From: Aspidiotus rigidus
Lineage: Eukaryota; Arthropoda; Insecta; Hemiptera; Diaspididae
Length of the DNA: 64,000 nucleotides
NCBI GenBank assembly: GCA_035079385.1
Contig: JAVHKY010000052.1
Span: forward strand, 4,960,001-5,024,000
Reading direction: 5' to 3'
The translations under genes and the position numbers were made by a program. Position 1 is the stretch's first letter. Each line of letters starts with the position of its first letter. The notes under the pieces are model-generated. The model saw nothing but the letters and a program-made list of their open reading frames with translations. It ran no database searches and was not told where the DNA came from. Shown one piece after another: positions 1 through 11,518 of this stretch.

Positions 1-153
1 GCTAAGCGAAGATTCCAATTTTTAGATGACGGTTTAAAGGAACAAATGATATTTGTATTTTATCAAGAAACTGTTAAACAACTTTCAGTTCAGAGCATTG
101 AAAATTATAACGAGAAACTGAAAATTATTCCAGCTCCGGCTATAAGATTCTAA
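1..153 (+). CDS. C-terminal end of an unidentified protein (partial)
   Basis: Frame 1 is open from the first base to a TAA at 151-153 and encodes 50 residues beginning AKRRFQFLDDGL and ending IIPAPAIRF. The composition (mixed charged and hydrophobic, few low-complexity runs) looks like real coding sequence and the frame runs off the left edge, so this is probably the last exon, or part of it, of a plus-strand gene. I do not recognise the family. No clear AATAAA follows within 100 bases. It could also be a chance open frame, since 50 codons without a stop is only mildly unusual in AT-rich DNA. Confidence 0.4.
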   Translation, partial: AKRRFQFLDDGLKEQMIFVFYQETVKQLSVQSIENYNEKLKIIPAPAIRF

Positions 154-369
154 AGGGAATTATTCGAATCGCTAAATATAATCCAAAAAAGACTAGAAGC
201 TTATTTATCATCACCATCATATAGGTAATAATACATATTAATGCAATTAACATACATAAGTTTTCAAATAATTTACAACGGCTAAGCCCACCGCTTCTAG
301 AATAAATCCGAGTTCAAGACTACGTGATACCTGCCTTCATAATGACAAACGCTGCGAGAAGAGTCAAAA

Positions 370-801
370 TTAACATACATCCACCTGCCACTTGACACGT
401 GCAGCGTGAAAAGCTTCCTGAAGATCGGAAGGAAACTCCAAAGGGGCCAGAAGATTAGACTCCATCAAGAACCTTGATTGCCAAAAAGGGCCTGCGAAAA
501 GGAAGAGTGGAATCGGCAAATCACGGGAAGGATCAGGAGTGCCAATATTGTCGAAACGGCGAACACTTGAATACAAGTCAATAATAAAACGCTCGCGTCT
601 ATTGCACTGATCCATATAACCACCGCGCATCCCCTTGGCGTCATACTTCTGCCGAATCATCTTATTCTGACGACGAACCTCAGTATTTGACCAACCAGTG
701 AAGATCTCACAACAATGCTCGAAATCTAATGCATTGACCAACTGACTCGACTGACACCTCCGGAATAGAACAACTGGGAAAACACCTCCATCAACAGTCA
801 T
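370..801 (-). CDS. Hypothetical 143-residue ORF
   Basis: An open frame of 143 codons starts at ATG (801) just after an in-frame TGA and ends with a stop at 370. Its G+C is higher than its flanks and its composition is balanced (Cys, Trp, Arg, Asp, Pro all present), which favours a coding origin. Segments such as EHCCEIFTGWSNTEV and RRFDNIGTPDPSRDLP look like folded-protein sequence, but I cannot assign a family. No signal peptide or membrane segment is visible. It may be an exon, a retrocopy or a fragment of a mobile element; no promoter or splice context settles this. Confidence 0.3.
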   Translation of the reverse strand: MTVDGGVFPVVLFRRCQSSQLVNALDFEHCCEIFTGWSNTEVRRQNKMIRQKYDAKGMRGGYMDQCNRRERFIIDLYSSVRRFDNIGTPDPSRDLPIPLFLFAGPFWQSRFLMESNLLAPLEFPSDLQEAFHAARVKWQVDVC

Positions 802-3570
802 ACCTCACTCATAGGGAGTTTGAGGTTCACTATGGGGAGGCAGTCTCTACTGTCATGCCCATCCTGGCTGGAGTTCCTCACAATAAATGCAGCAGAATTA
901 TCCTCTTTTGAAATACGCGTCATGTGCCAGTCCTGGCATGTATTTATGGCGTTCGTCATGGTTTCAACGTCGTGTCAGTTTTTTTCCACGGCGTGAGGGG
1001 AACTGGCGGTTAATATAATTTTATGAGACGTGCGCTTATATATTTCCCAATTTTTTATTATTATTAATTGGGCCTTATAATGTATACAATAAGACTACTG
1101 CATACGAGTATCATTTCCAGGCAAAAACATTCTTTCTAGCTGAATTCTTATCAATATAAGTATTGACTAACATATCTAAATTCAATTCAGAAGTTGAATC
1201 TCTATGAGAGAGGAGAACCGCCAGATGATTTAAACGTTGCTGTTCCAAAGTAGAGCGTAAGTATGTTTTCAAACGTCTGAGCGTACTGAATGTCCTTTAC
1301 AGGATGACGACTTTGTACATGGTCCCATTTGTTTCTCTCATACCTAATGGCACGATTAAAATACCTTCCTCTCAAGTTGAAGGTTGCCAGTCTCTGTGGG
1401 TGCAAGTGCACCCGCGCACCCACGGAAATCGGCGCCTATGTTTTTCACCAACATTCTTATCCACCAAATGTATAGATACAGAAATAGTTTTACGTACATA
1501 GTTCTGAACGTAATAAATAATTCATCGAAAAGAAGGCCTCAAAAAATAAATTTTCAGAACCAAATCACCGACCAATTCGCACCTGGCAAATTCAGATTTA
1601 ATCCCATGTACACTTCATTGTCTGGTATTGGCGTAGGCCAATCCGTCTTCAGTTACTCCTATTTTCACAATCTTGCCTCCAATAACAATGAATTCTTCAT
1701 TTTGTATGGTTGGTGCAGACATATCCGTACCATTCTATTGTAAGTACTGCACAAAGGATTTTCCGGAATGAACTCTTTATTTCTCCCTCTATTTCATTAT
1801 ATTTTCGCGTACCGAAGAAGAGATTTTTAGATTGATTCATTGAACTTTCCATCTTCTCATCCACGGCATGGTATAATGGATTCTTGGTAATTAGGTAAAA
1901 ATCTAACATTTTATGAAAACGGAGGATTTCTTTTCAGCCGTTGAAAAAGCATGCGAACGAATATGATGATAATTCCGGACGCCGTATGCAGATGCAATGC
2001 TCTTGACTCGATAGTATGTCTGCAGTCCCCCTGTAAATTTGATAAGAAGTCGGCATAATAACAAAATATGTAGCCGGTATACATAATGACGAGCTATTTT
2101 GCAGGGAAATAGAATTTTGACGGTCTGCGCAAGAAACAGGAAAGTGAACTATAATTTTACATATGAACCAGAATTTCACGAAATGAACAACCCCATCACC
2201 TGTCTTGGCTTTTGGTTTTCTGGTGGCCTTTTCAATTAAGAAAGGCAAGGTAACAATTGCTCGCGAGCTAGGAGTTGCCGATACTCGAAGTAGAACATAA
2301 CACGTTCTGTCGGTAGAAGGTAAGAGTTATTAGACGCACATCATAATTAAGCGAGCTCACCACCTGCTATCATATTCCAATACTTGTCCTTAATTTGAAG
2401 AAAATGACAAGAAAAAATAGGTTGAGAAAGAAAAAATAAATTTTTTGTAGAATTCCCGGAGTAGATATCACTTTTTTTCTCCGATTCACCAATTTTTTCT
2501 GGGAGAAGGGCATAAGGCAGAATTAGTATTAATCGATAATTTCTTGCTCGTTTATAGAAATTTTTTTTGGGAGGGGGAGGTTGCAATTGCGTCAATCTCT
2601 CTCTACCATGAGGAGTATGTTCACACAGAATATGAAACGAGAAAGACGAAAATATTTTGGGAAATGATGATACAACTGCGCAGTTGACCAAAATGATGTA
2701 ACTGTAAATGAAAAATATCGAGATGGATTTGACTACAGTTCGAGTAATTTTTGAGGGAGAAAAAAAGAAAGATAATCTCTTGAGCATCATAGTCAAAGAA
2801 TTCATGAATTGTGATCTAAAAATGGTATAATTTTGATCGACAAATTTACATTTCGAATTTGGTTGGTATTGATGAATTCCGATTCCTCTAAATTATTGCA
2901 GGTCGATTTTAGTTCAGAAAATCATTTTGGTCAAAAATCGAATGATTTTGTTGAAGAATTAGCAAAATTACTAGGGCAGGTACTGAAAAACTCTTGTTTT
3001 TACTATTTTCTATTTTTATCAACGCCGGCCAAATAACATTGAAAATATAACTTTCATCGGTAAAAATGTTGACTTATAGCTATGGAAAATCCGCACCTCT
3101 GCTCTCATATATTGCTACACTCTGAACACGAAATTTCAAGAACCTTCATTGTGGAAAGTGTACGGCATTTCATATGCATCACTTTAAAAGATTTTGAATT
3201 TAGACCCGTCAAGATGAAGTCGTAAAATTTGTATTCCCATTCCCCCCACTATAAATGCATACACGCGAATGACGCTCTCATGGAAATGAAGATAATAACC
3301 AAAAAGATAAGGAAAAACTTGAGGAAGTCCTTATCTATATTGATGTATTTTGAGCGAAAATTTATCTCGAAATATTATTCGGATGTTATCCTAAGCTCTC
3401 ATTTTTCACTTCACTCGATGTCCCAAGTACATTTCTCGCTCAATTAAAAGTAATTTAAAATGACCATCAATTTCTTTTTTTTTTTCTTCATTCAAAACCA
3501 CACAATAAAGTTTGCATTCTTTCTAAACCAATTGGAAAAATTAAGGCAGGGGGGTAGAGATGATGACTTA
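802..3570. other. AT-rich region with no recognised gene; one exon-like block
   Basis: No reading frame here resembles a known protein. The only coding-like block is 2902-2979 on the plus strand: 26 codons (starting VDFSSENHF) between an acceptor (ttattgcag) and a donor (cag/gtactg), in phase 0 at both ends. With no neighbouring exon identified it is only a candidate. Homopolymer runs occur near 2567-2580 and 3473-3485. Confidence 0.3.
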
Positions 3571-3680
3571 ACTGTATTTAGCGGGCGATGACAATGAAAA
3601 GTCCAAAATATGGATACAAAAATGGTTTCACCGTTCGGGGTAGGCAACATGAAAAAGTGAAAATATACAGATCAACCAAC

Positions 3681-4355
3681 CTAGCATCTTCCTCATCTTC
3701 GTACCCAAAAACAATTTCTGTTAAATCTTTATCGCAGATTCTACATTTGGGAGGACATGGTTCACCACAAAATCCGACAAATGAATGACCACATGCCAGA
3801 GTTTTTGGGCACGGTTCGTTCGAAACAAGGTTTCCTGCTACATATAGCATTTGTCCGCACCTCTTGCTGCATCGTTCGTGTGGACAACTCCATTTACATG
3901 GTTCCTATAATCAAAGAGAGATGAAGTAAGAAAACGAACTTTTAGTGAAGTAATTTTTGCGCTCAGTTGACAATTTGAAGTTCATTTTTCAGCCCCGAGA
4001 ACGATGTATTGTAAGATTGGCAAAAATTTGAAACAAACAGGGAATTGAAAAGATAACTGTCACGTCGGTCTGAACGGTCAACCTTTCAATGGCACATATT
4101 CTTAGTCGTCGTGTGTGTATATACAAGTATACATGTAATTATGATATCTTCTTTTCACTCTTCCTTTCTTACGAGTTGAGCTTATTAAATCAATTTTATA
4201 CATTATATCAGACATTTTGCACACGATTCGTCCCATTTTCTTGTACATTTCGAGTGTTTGCACTGATAGTTGCAAAGTTCATTACAGGCAGGACACATTT
4301 TATGGCACGGATATTCATAACTGTTGGAGTAGAAAAAAAACTTGAACAATCCTTC
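3681..4355 (-). CDS. NF-X1-type zinc-finger exons, ZNFX1-like (fragment, possibly pseudogene)
   Basis: Two minus-strand blocks encode cysteine/histidine-rich repeats of the NF-X1 type. The upstream block (about 4355-4214, after the acceptor attttcag) contains YPCHKMCPACNELCNYQC and CKHSKCTRK. The downstream block (3905-3681, acceptor ttgattatag, donor after ..GATGCTAG) contains EPCKWSCPHERCSKRC, then ACGHSFVGFCGEPCPPKC and RICDKDLTEIVFGYEDEEDAR. The CGEPCPPKCRICDKD...FGxEDExDAR run is characteristic of the C-terminal zinc-finger region of ZNFX1, an RNA-surveillance helicase; no helicase domain is in the window. The two blocks do not join in phase with the GT donors I can see (the first frame ends in a stop after CAKCLI), and the residues expected after DAR are not found downstream. 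Either an exon is missed or this is a decayed fragment. A short upstream block near 4459-4520 (ending ahead of gtaagc) may be another exon, weakly supported. Confidence 0.6.
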
Positions 4356-4399
4356 CTGAAAATCTATGGTAGTATTCTGCTTCCGTTCTGACTGAAAAA

Positions 4400-5985
4400 A
4401 GATACGGAAATAAGAACTTCAGGCAGAGTAATAATAAATAATGAAAAAAATTCATGCTTACGTAGCCTGCTTGATGCACTACAATCCATGCTTCACGTAT
4501 ATTAGTCTTTTCGTCTGCTTTCTAGAACACGTTAACGAAGAGTAGAATATTCATTAAATTCTGAAGAATCGTATTAACATAAACCACTATATTCGTTCGT
4601 TCCGTTTTGTGTCTTCTGAACATAAGTTACCAGAAAACAGAATATTACCGAACACTGTTGAATTATTTCTCATACAAAAAAAATAAAATTATCATAAAAC
4701 TTACTGTTGAATATTTCTCGGAAAGATATGTGAAAGTTGGAGATTCGTCAACACCTACGTTACATAACAATGTTAATATTAACCGTAATACCATATTAAC
4801 TCGTCGAGTGTTTTCAAAAATGTTGGAAAACTAAAGAACTACTCACGAGACGATTGGGTCCGATTTTTGTTTGCTAAATTAACAAATGTTTAACGTCGAC
4901 CATATCTCGTTGCCGAATATCTTTTGTAATGCAGACTGGTAGTGGTATTTCGATTTCGATGATGGCTTTCCATGCACCCGGCGAAGGAACACAACAGCAT
5001 CTATATTATTAAACGAATAGTCGACCTTGAGCCTCCGCTTATCAGCTCGAAATATTTTTTGACTTTTGGGTTTATGATGAAGTTTAGGCTAAACGTACAA
5101 ACCTACGACGCCTGATTGGCCGAATAATCCGAGTAGTCGTATTCGTTGGAACATTTTGAATGACGAAAGATTTTTGTTTCTGTATATCACTGTGCAGTGT
5201 TACCTTACCGCAAGTGTTAAGAAATATCGAATCGTTTTCGTTCAAAATTCGTTCAAAATTTGAACGGTTTGAAGAAAGAAATATTGAGCGTTTTGTGCGT
5301 GACGTCAACACAAGTGTCTTTGAAAACTTTTTGTGTTGCGTTTTTCCTAATTACAGTCTGAAGAAATATGAATTGCAAAGAGAACATTTTCTCTTCCTCT
5401 TGTAATTTTCTTTTCAGTAAGTCCGAATTGAGATTTTTTTGACGCAAAAATTTAAATTCAACTTAATTAGAGATGGGAATTTATAAATGGATCAAATTTT
5501 GTATTTTTCAATTTTTCATTTGGAATCATATTTTTGAGATAATGAAGAAAGAATGTGACAGGCTGCATAAAAAGGCATACCGCATTCAACTTTTCGCCAG
5601 CAACGACAAAAATGAATGGAACGCCCCATTACATTTTAATGTTTGAAATGTAGTTGGTTTATATAAGGCTCTGAACAGTCATCATTTTTTTTTTTTTTTT
5701 TGGTCAAATTAAATCTCAAATACTTGTAACTCTCTGAAAATTTAATCTGAAATGGTTATTGGATGAAATGGTCAAACGGTCAAAACTTCTTGCTAATAAT
5801 CAATCTTATAACTGTTCTAACCAAAAAATGTTGGTCAGGGTGGAAATTTTTTGTTCTTCATAAAATTCTTCCAACAAGCAGAATTAGCACTTGAAATTGA
5901 AGATGACCATTTTGAGCCTTTTCAAAACAAATAGTCATGGTATAACTGTTTATGTCCGTTTTGATTATTTCAAATAATATTGGTC
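4400..5985. other. AT-rich region with no recognised gene
   Basis: I see no coding frame with recognisable similarity. A poly-T run lies at about 5684-5701. The short open frames are rich in Phe, Lys and Ile, as expected from base composition alone. Confidence 0.4.
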
Positions 5986-6089
5986 ATAACAGTTGAAAGT
6001 AATTAAGACTTTTGAGCTGTATAGACGATGGACGGTGGTTGGTAGAAATGTTTTCTATCGCAAAGGAGTCAGATTTGAAAACATTTCAA

Positions 6090-6335
6090 ATATTGGGAAT
6101 CAAGCTATTTATGTATGACAGGAGAGAGCTTGGACAACATTGAAACACCAGATGAGTTGAAATTGATAAAATTTTGTACATTGAGCTCACGCTATACATT
6201 TCTGACAAGAGGGTATCTTGAGAAAATTTTAACTTTCAAGCTATATAATATGATGAGAGAGGAATATGGAATTTTAATTTCTGACATTATGACAGAAGGA
6301 GGAATTGAAAAAATTTTAAGCATTATTCTTGGCAA
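6090..6335 (+). repeat. Degenerate ~47-bp minisatellite inside Helitron A
   Basis: About four diverged units share the pattern AGCTATRTATGACAGGAGAG followed by an ACTTGGAAAA-like segment. The same unit occurs once or twice in element B (about 10720-10845) and again outside the Helitrons near 25.7-26.1 kb and 60.1-60.4 kb. Confidence 0.5.
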
Positions 6336-6684
6336 ATGACAAGACATCACAATTTTCAAGAATCTCCCCCCCCCCCCACAAAAAAAAAGGGTTGCCAATT
6401 AGACCTTAATATATAATTTAAATTAGTAGTTGACTAGATTATAAACTGGATAAGGACTTGACGTCATAACGATTTAACAGAAGGATACTTATTGAATTAC
6501 AAAAATCAGGACTGACGACGAGAATAACTGAAAGTTAGAGGCGAGTGGACTCAAAGAATAATATTGAGGACCTCGAGAAGAAAAAGTGAAAGGGAAAAGA
6601 GAAAATGAATCAACTAATCTTAGAATCAAAACGTTTTTCTTCTATTCATTGTAGATTACAGGAGGAGGACACCTAGAACCAATT

Positions 6685-6826
6685 ATATGTGACCCCGTCT
6701 ACAGAAACCCGGCTTGATCAATATTATCAATCAGCAGAAAGGTAGTTATGTTTCAGGTGACCTAGCTATCTTTCTGCTGATCGATAATATTGATCAAGCC
6801 GGGTTTCTGTAGACGGGGTCACATAT
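6685..6826. mobile_element. Foldback element with ~60-bp arms
   Basis: The segment is an almost complete inverted repeat: the left arm starts ATGTGACCCCGTCTACAGAA and runs to about 6745, the right arm mirrors it from about 6775 to 6826, with a loop of about 30 bases. The matching place in element B (near 11085) lacks it, so it is an insertion. The flanks are consistent with a short AT-rich (possibly TA) duplication. No coding capacity. Confidence 0.7.
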
Positions 6827-7181
6827 TAGGATAGAAGAATGAAAAGAAGGAGAGTTTGCATAAAAATTTTGAATACAAGTTCACAGAAAAGTAATCCACA
6901 GAATTTCTACTTTTTTTTCTCTTTTCCAGAGTATAAATATCTACATTGTTTACCGAAGTTATTAAAATATTAAAAATTATTCCTATTTACATGTTTTCCA
7001 TAATGAAATTTGCATCACCAAAAATTCATTGACAATTTCTTACTTTTCTTATGAGTGATGGGCAATATGAAGACATATTTGAAAATTTAGATGACACAAG
7101 TATCAAAAAATTAAAAATATATATTTTTTAATTTCAAAAATGGTGAAATATCTAGATATAAAAATACTGGATAAGGAGAGA

Positions 7182-7211
7182 GGCGCGCCGACGGCGCGCC
7201 GTCATGGCTAG
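7182..7211 (+). other. Helitron A 3' terminal hairpin and CTAG end
   Basis: GGCGCGCC-GAC-GGCGCGCC, then GTCATGG and CTAG. A short GC-rich hairpin a few bases before CTRR is the classic Helitron 3' terminus, where rolling-circle transfer is thought to stop. Each arm is itself a palindrome, so alternative folds are possible. Confidence 0.8.
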
Positions 7212-7411
7212 TCTATATTATCTATATTACTAATCTATATTACTAAAGCGAAGCTATCACTACTTATCACTAAACGGCCGACGAATTGTTTTTTGGCTTT
7301 TTCGATCCGCCTGATGGTGTGTAGCGACTAGCGACCGTGTTTCTCATTTTCTCATCAGTGCCGGAACATTTTGAAAACAAATGGTTGACGTGTACATACG
7401 TACATTGAAGA

Positions 7412-7452
7412 CTTTGACTATTTATCGTCCTACGTATGATAAATAGTCAAAG
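7412..7452. repeat. 15-bp-arm hairpin near the 5' end of Helitron B
   Basis: CTTTGACTATTTATC (7412-7426) is repeated in perfect inverse at 7438-7452 with an 11-base spacer. It is not obvious in element C, so it may be an element-specific palindrome rather than a conserved signal. Confidence 0.55.
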
Positions 7453-7656
7453 ATTGAAGACGAATTTTTATTGTTAAAATTGTAGTTGTAGTAGTAGGTA
7501 ACAAATTAATGTCGATGAACATTATTCGAATTTCGAATTTATCATAGCTTTCGAATTCATTTCTGTTGTGATTTGTAAACTAATCTGTAGAAGGTCTTCA
7601 CTTCGTTTTTTCATTTTGGATTCAAGATTATTGCTGTTCGTGTTTATACTTCTTTT

Positions 7657-10356
7657 ACTCGATTAAATTATTCCTGACCTATGATAGATGTTCATAGGTA
7701 CTACTAATCTATGCTCTTTGTCAACAATTTCAGCAAATTACTCTTTATCCATTCTAAAGGAATTCGATTTATTATTTTGGGAATCGTTCAATCTATTTTA
7801 TAATCCAGCCGGCATATATAGGCCTAATAGTGTCGATATTACAATGAATATTTATCATTATTTGCATTGTGCAAGTGAGAATAAGTTGTATGAAGCCATT
7901 GCTGCTCCACTACCTAACCTTGGGAATTTTTCGACTATTTTTGACTTTTGTTTAATTTTATTTTATAAACTTTATATTTTTTAGTTTAATTTTATATTGG
8001 TTTGTTGATTTTCAAATTTTTGCCCATTTTGTTTTTAAATTTTTAACTCCTATAAATTGACTATTGACATAAATTTCTAAGTTACAAGTGTGTAATTCTT
8101 CTGAAATATAGTCAGTAATAATTTTAGGTGAGAGAGTGAAGTTTTTAAGCGTGCAAGCAGTTTCATTGTATTGAGGATAACTGATGTCAACCAAAATCCG
8201 AATAAAAGTTTCTGGTGATTAAGTAAATGATGGAGTATGAAGAATATGTGGGTGTGTTTTATTCTTGAGATGGGGTTGGAAATTATAAGCTGAAACCTAA
8301 TGTGAGAGACGTGTATTCGGGAAAAATAGAGGGAGCGATAACTCGATTAAATTATTCCTGACCTATGATAGATGTTCATAGGTACTACTAATCTATGCTC
8401 TTTGTCAACAATTTCAGCAAATTACTCTTTATCCATTCTAAAGGAATTCGATTTATTATTTTGGGAATCGTTCAATCTATTTTATAATCCAGCCGGCATA
8501 TATAGGCCTAATAGTGTCGATATTACAATGAATATTTATCATTATTTGCATTGTGCAAGTGAGAATAAGTTGTATGAAGCCATTGCTGCTCCACTACCTA
8601 ACCTTGGGTATTTTTCGACTATTTTTGACTTTTGTTTAATTTTATTTTATAAACTTTATATTTTTTAGTTTAATTTTATATTGGTTTGTTGATTTTCAAT
8701 TTTTGCCCATTTTGTTTTTAAATTTTTAACTCCTATACATTGACTATTGACATAAATTTCTAAGTTACAAGTGTGTAATTCTTCTGAAATATAGTCAGTA
8801 ATAATTTTAGGTGAGAGAGTGAAGTTTTTAAGCGTGCAAGCAGTTTCATTGTATTGAGGATAACTGATGTCAACCAAAATCCGAATAAAAGTTTCTGATG
8901 ATTAAGTAAATGATGGAGTATGAAGAATATGTGGGTGTGTTTTATTCTTGAGATGGGGTTGGAAATTATAAGCTGAAATCTAATGTGAGAGACGTGTATT
9001 CGGGAACAATAGAGGGAGCGATAACTCGATTAAATTATTCCTGACCTATGATAGATGTTCATAGGTACTACTAATCTATGCTCTTTGTCAACAATTTCAG
9101 CAAATTACTCTTTATCCATTCTAAAGGAATTCGATTTATTATTTTGGGAATCGTTCAATCTATTTTATAATCCAGCCGGCATATATAGGCCTAATAGTGT
9201 CGATATTACAATGAATATTTATCATTATTTGCATTGTGCAAGTGAGAATAAGTTGTATGAAGCCATTGCTGCTCCACTACCTAACCTTGGGTATTTTTCG
9301 ACTATTTTTGACTTTTGTTTAATTTTATTTTATAAACTTTATATTTTTTAGTTTAATTTTATATTGGTTTGTTGATTTTCAATTTTTGCCCATTTTGTTT
9401 TTAAATTTTTAACTCCTATACATTGACTATTGACATAAATTTCTAAGTTACAAGTGTGTAATTCTTCTGAAATATAGTCAGTAATAATTTTAGGTGAGAG
9501 AGTGAAGTTTTTAAGCGTGCAAGCAGTTTCATTGTATTGAGGATAACTGATGTCAACCAAAATCCGAATAAAAGTTTCTGATGATTAAGTAAATGATGGA
9601 GTATGAAGAATATGTGGGTGTGTTTTATTCTTGAGATGGGGTTGGAAATTATAAGCTGAAATCTAATGTGAGAGACGTGTATTCGGGAACAATAGAGGGA
9701 GCGATAACTCGATTAAATTATTCCTGACCTATGATAGATGTTCATAGGTACTACTAATCTATGCTCTTTGTCAACAATTTCAGCAAATTACTCTTTATCC
9801 ATTCTAAAGGAATTCGATTTATTATTTTGGGAATCGTTCAATCTATTTTATAATCCAGCCGGCATATATAGGCCTAATAGTGTCGATATTACAATGAATA
9901 TTTATCATTATTTGCATTGTGCAAGTGAGAATAAGTTGTATGAAGCCATTGCTGCTCCACTACCTAACCTTGGGAATTTTTCGACTATTTTTGACTTTTG
10001 TTTAATTTTATATTGGTTTGTTGATTTTCAAATTTTTGCCCATTTTGTTTTTAAATTTTTAACTCCTATAAATTGACTATTGACATAAATTTCTAAGTTA
10101 CAAGTGTGTAATTCTTCTGAAATATAGTCAGTAATAATTTTAGGTGAGAGAGTGAAGTTTTTAAGCGTGCAAGCAGTTTCATTGTATTGAGGATAACTGA
10201 TGTCAACCAAAATCCGAATAAAAGTTTCTGGTGATTAAGTAAATGATGGAGTATGAAGAATATGTGGGTGTGTTTTATTCTTGAGATGGGGTTGGAAATT
10301 ATAAGCTGAAACCTAATGTGAGAGATGTGTATTCGGGAAAAATAGAGGGAGCGATA
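7657..10356 (+). repeat. Four tandem copies of a ~683-bp repeat
   Basis: Units start at the block ACTCGATTAAATTATTCCTG at 7657, 8341, 9024 and 9707 and end with GGGAGCGATA. Periods are 684, 683 and 683; the last unit is about 650 bp because about 33 bases are deleted between short direct repeats (TTTAATTTTA). Copies differ at only a few positions, in an A-B-B-A pattern: units 1 and 4 share variants (GGGAATTTTTCG, CTATAAATTG, GAAACC) while units 2 and 3 share the alternatives (GGGTATTTTTCG, CTATACATTG, GAAATC). Each unit holds a 98-codon open frame on the plus strand (longer in unit 4) and a 60-70 codon frame on the minus strand, neither recognisable. Element C has one diverged copy of part of the unit, so the repeat arose by amplification inside the element. 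Confidence 0.9.
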
Positions 10357-11489
10357 CCGCAGGGATGTTGACTAAATGAATATTATAATGAAGATTTTAA
10401 TCAGGATTATATTATTCAACCAAAAAAGTTGAATTGAAAGTTATAATGAAAAAAAATGGCGTTAAACAAAGTTAAACAAGGAATTCACAGATCCTCTTCT
10501 ATGGGATGGATTGATTTCAATATTGAGAATTGAATTCAAAATTAAAGTCCCAAAAAAACGGGTTGGATTTGATAAACTTTCTAAAATTGAGCTAACTAAA
10601 GCTGGAGGGAATCGGAAAAATTGGAAAAATTAGGACTTTTAAGCTATGATAGACGGGGGTTAGGAAAAATGTTTTCTATCAAATGAGTCAGATTTAAAAA
10701 CATTTGAAACATTATGGGAATTGAGCTATGTATGACAGGAGAGGATCTTGGAAAACATTGAACCACCAGATGAGTTGAAATTGAAAAAATTTTGTACATC
10801 GAGCTATACAATTATGACAAGAGGGTTGACTTGGATTATAAACTGGAGAAGGACTTGACGTCATCACGATCTGACAGAAGAATACTTACAGAATAGTGAA
10901 TTACAAAAATACGGACTCGACGTCAAAAATAACTGTTAGCTGGAGGTGAGTGGACCCGAAAGAATATATTAAGGACCTTGAGAAGAAAAAGTGAAAGCGA
11001 AATGAGAAAATGAATCAACTAATCTTAGAATCGAAACCTTTTTCTTCTATTCATTTGCAGATTGCAGGAAGACGACACGTAGAATCAATTATTACGGTAC
11101 GGATAATTAGAGGAGATAGATGTAGAAGACTGAAAAAGATGGAGAGTTTGCACAAAAATTTTGAATACAGGTCCAGAGAAAAGTTATCTACAGAATTTCT
11201 GTTATTTTTTATTATTTTTTTTTTTCCATTATTTTCCAGAATAGCAATTTCTACATTATTTACCGAGGTTATTAAAAATTATTCCTGTATTTACATGTTC
11301 TCCATAAAAAATTTGATTTGTCTTATGTCAATTATTCATTGACAATTCCTTACTTCTTCTGTTTTGTTATGAGTGATAGGCAATATGAAGAAATATTTGA
11401 AAATTTAGATGACACAAGTATCAAAAAATTAAAAAAATAAGGAGAAATGAAATGTCTAAAATATTAAATTAATACGTGACAACGTAAGA

Positions 11490-11518
11490 GGCGCGCCAAA
11501 GGCGCGCCGTCTTGCTAG
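11490..11518 (+). other. Helitron B 3' terminal hairpin and CTAG end
   Basis: GGCGCGCC-AAA-GGCGCGCC followed by GTCTTG and CTAG. The loop and spacer differ from element A while arms and CTAG are kept, which points to selection on the hairpin and end. Confidence 0.8.

Larger units (their letters stand above)
5986..7211 (+). mobile_element. Helitron-like element A, 3' part
   Basis: From about 5990 the sequence matches 10640-11518 of element B, including the AGGCGCGCC hairpin end, so this is the 3' part of a related element whose 5' part is missing or unrecognisable. The end has the Helitron layout: two GGCGCGCC arms (7182-7189 and 7193-7200) around a 3-base loop, seven bases, then CTAG at 7208-7211, followed at once by TC of the next element. 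No Rep/helicase is encoded. Its interior includes a degenerate minisatellite of about 47 bp (6090-6330) and a separate foldback insertion at 6685-6826. Confidence 0.75.
7212..11518 (+). mobile_element. Helitron-like element B, complete ends, non-autonomous (4307 bp)
   Basis: It begins with TC (TCTATATTA...) directly after the CTAG of element A and ends with GGCGCGCC-AAA-GGCGCGCC, six bases and CTAG at 11515-11518, after which element C begins with TC. There is no Rep/helicase gene; the interior is mostly four copies of a ~683-bp repeat. The 5' end carries the block AAGCGAAGCTATCACTACTT shared with element C, and the 3' kilobase is shared with element A. No terminal inverted repeats or target duplication are expected for this class. 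It must depend on a helper elsewhere. Confidence 0.8.

Noticed and set aside
8372..9560. Repeated 98- and 70-codon ORFs in the 683-bp units
   Set aside because: They recur only because the DNA is tandemly duplicated. Apart from the short CASEN block shared with element C there is no sign of coding constraint.
7657..10356. CRISPR-like or prokaryotic repeat array
   Set aside because: Units are about 683 bp without short spacers, and the window is clearly eukaryotic.
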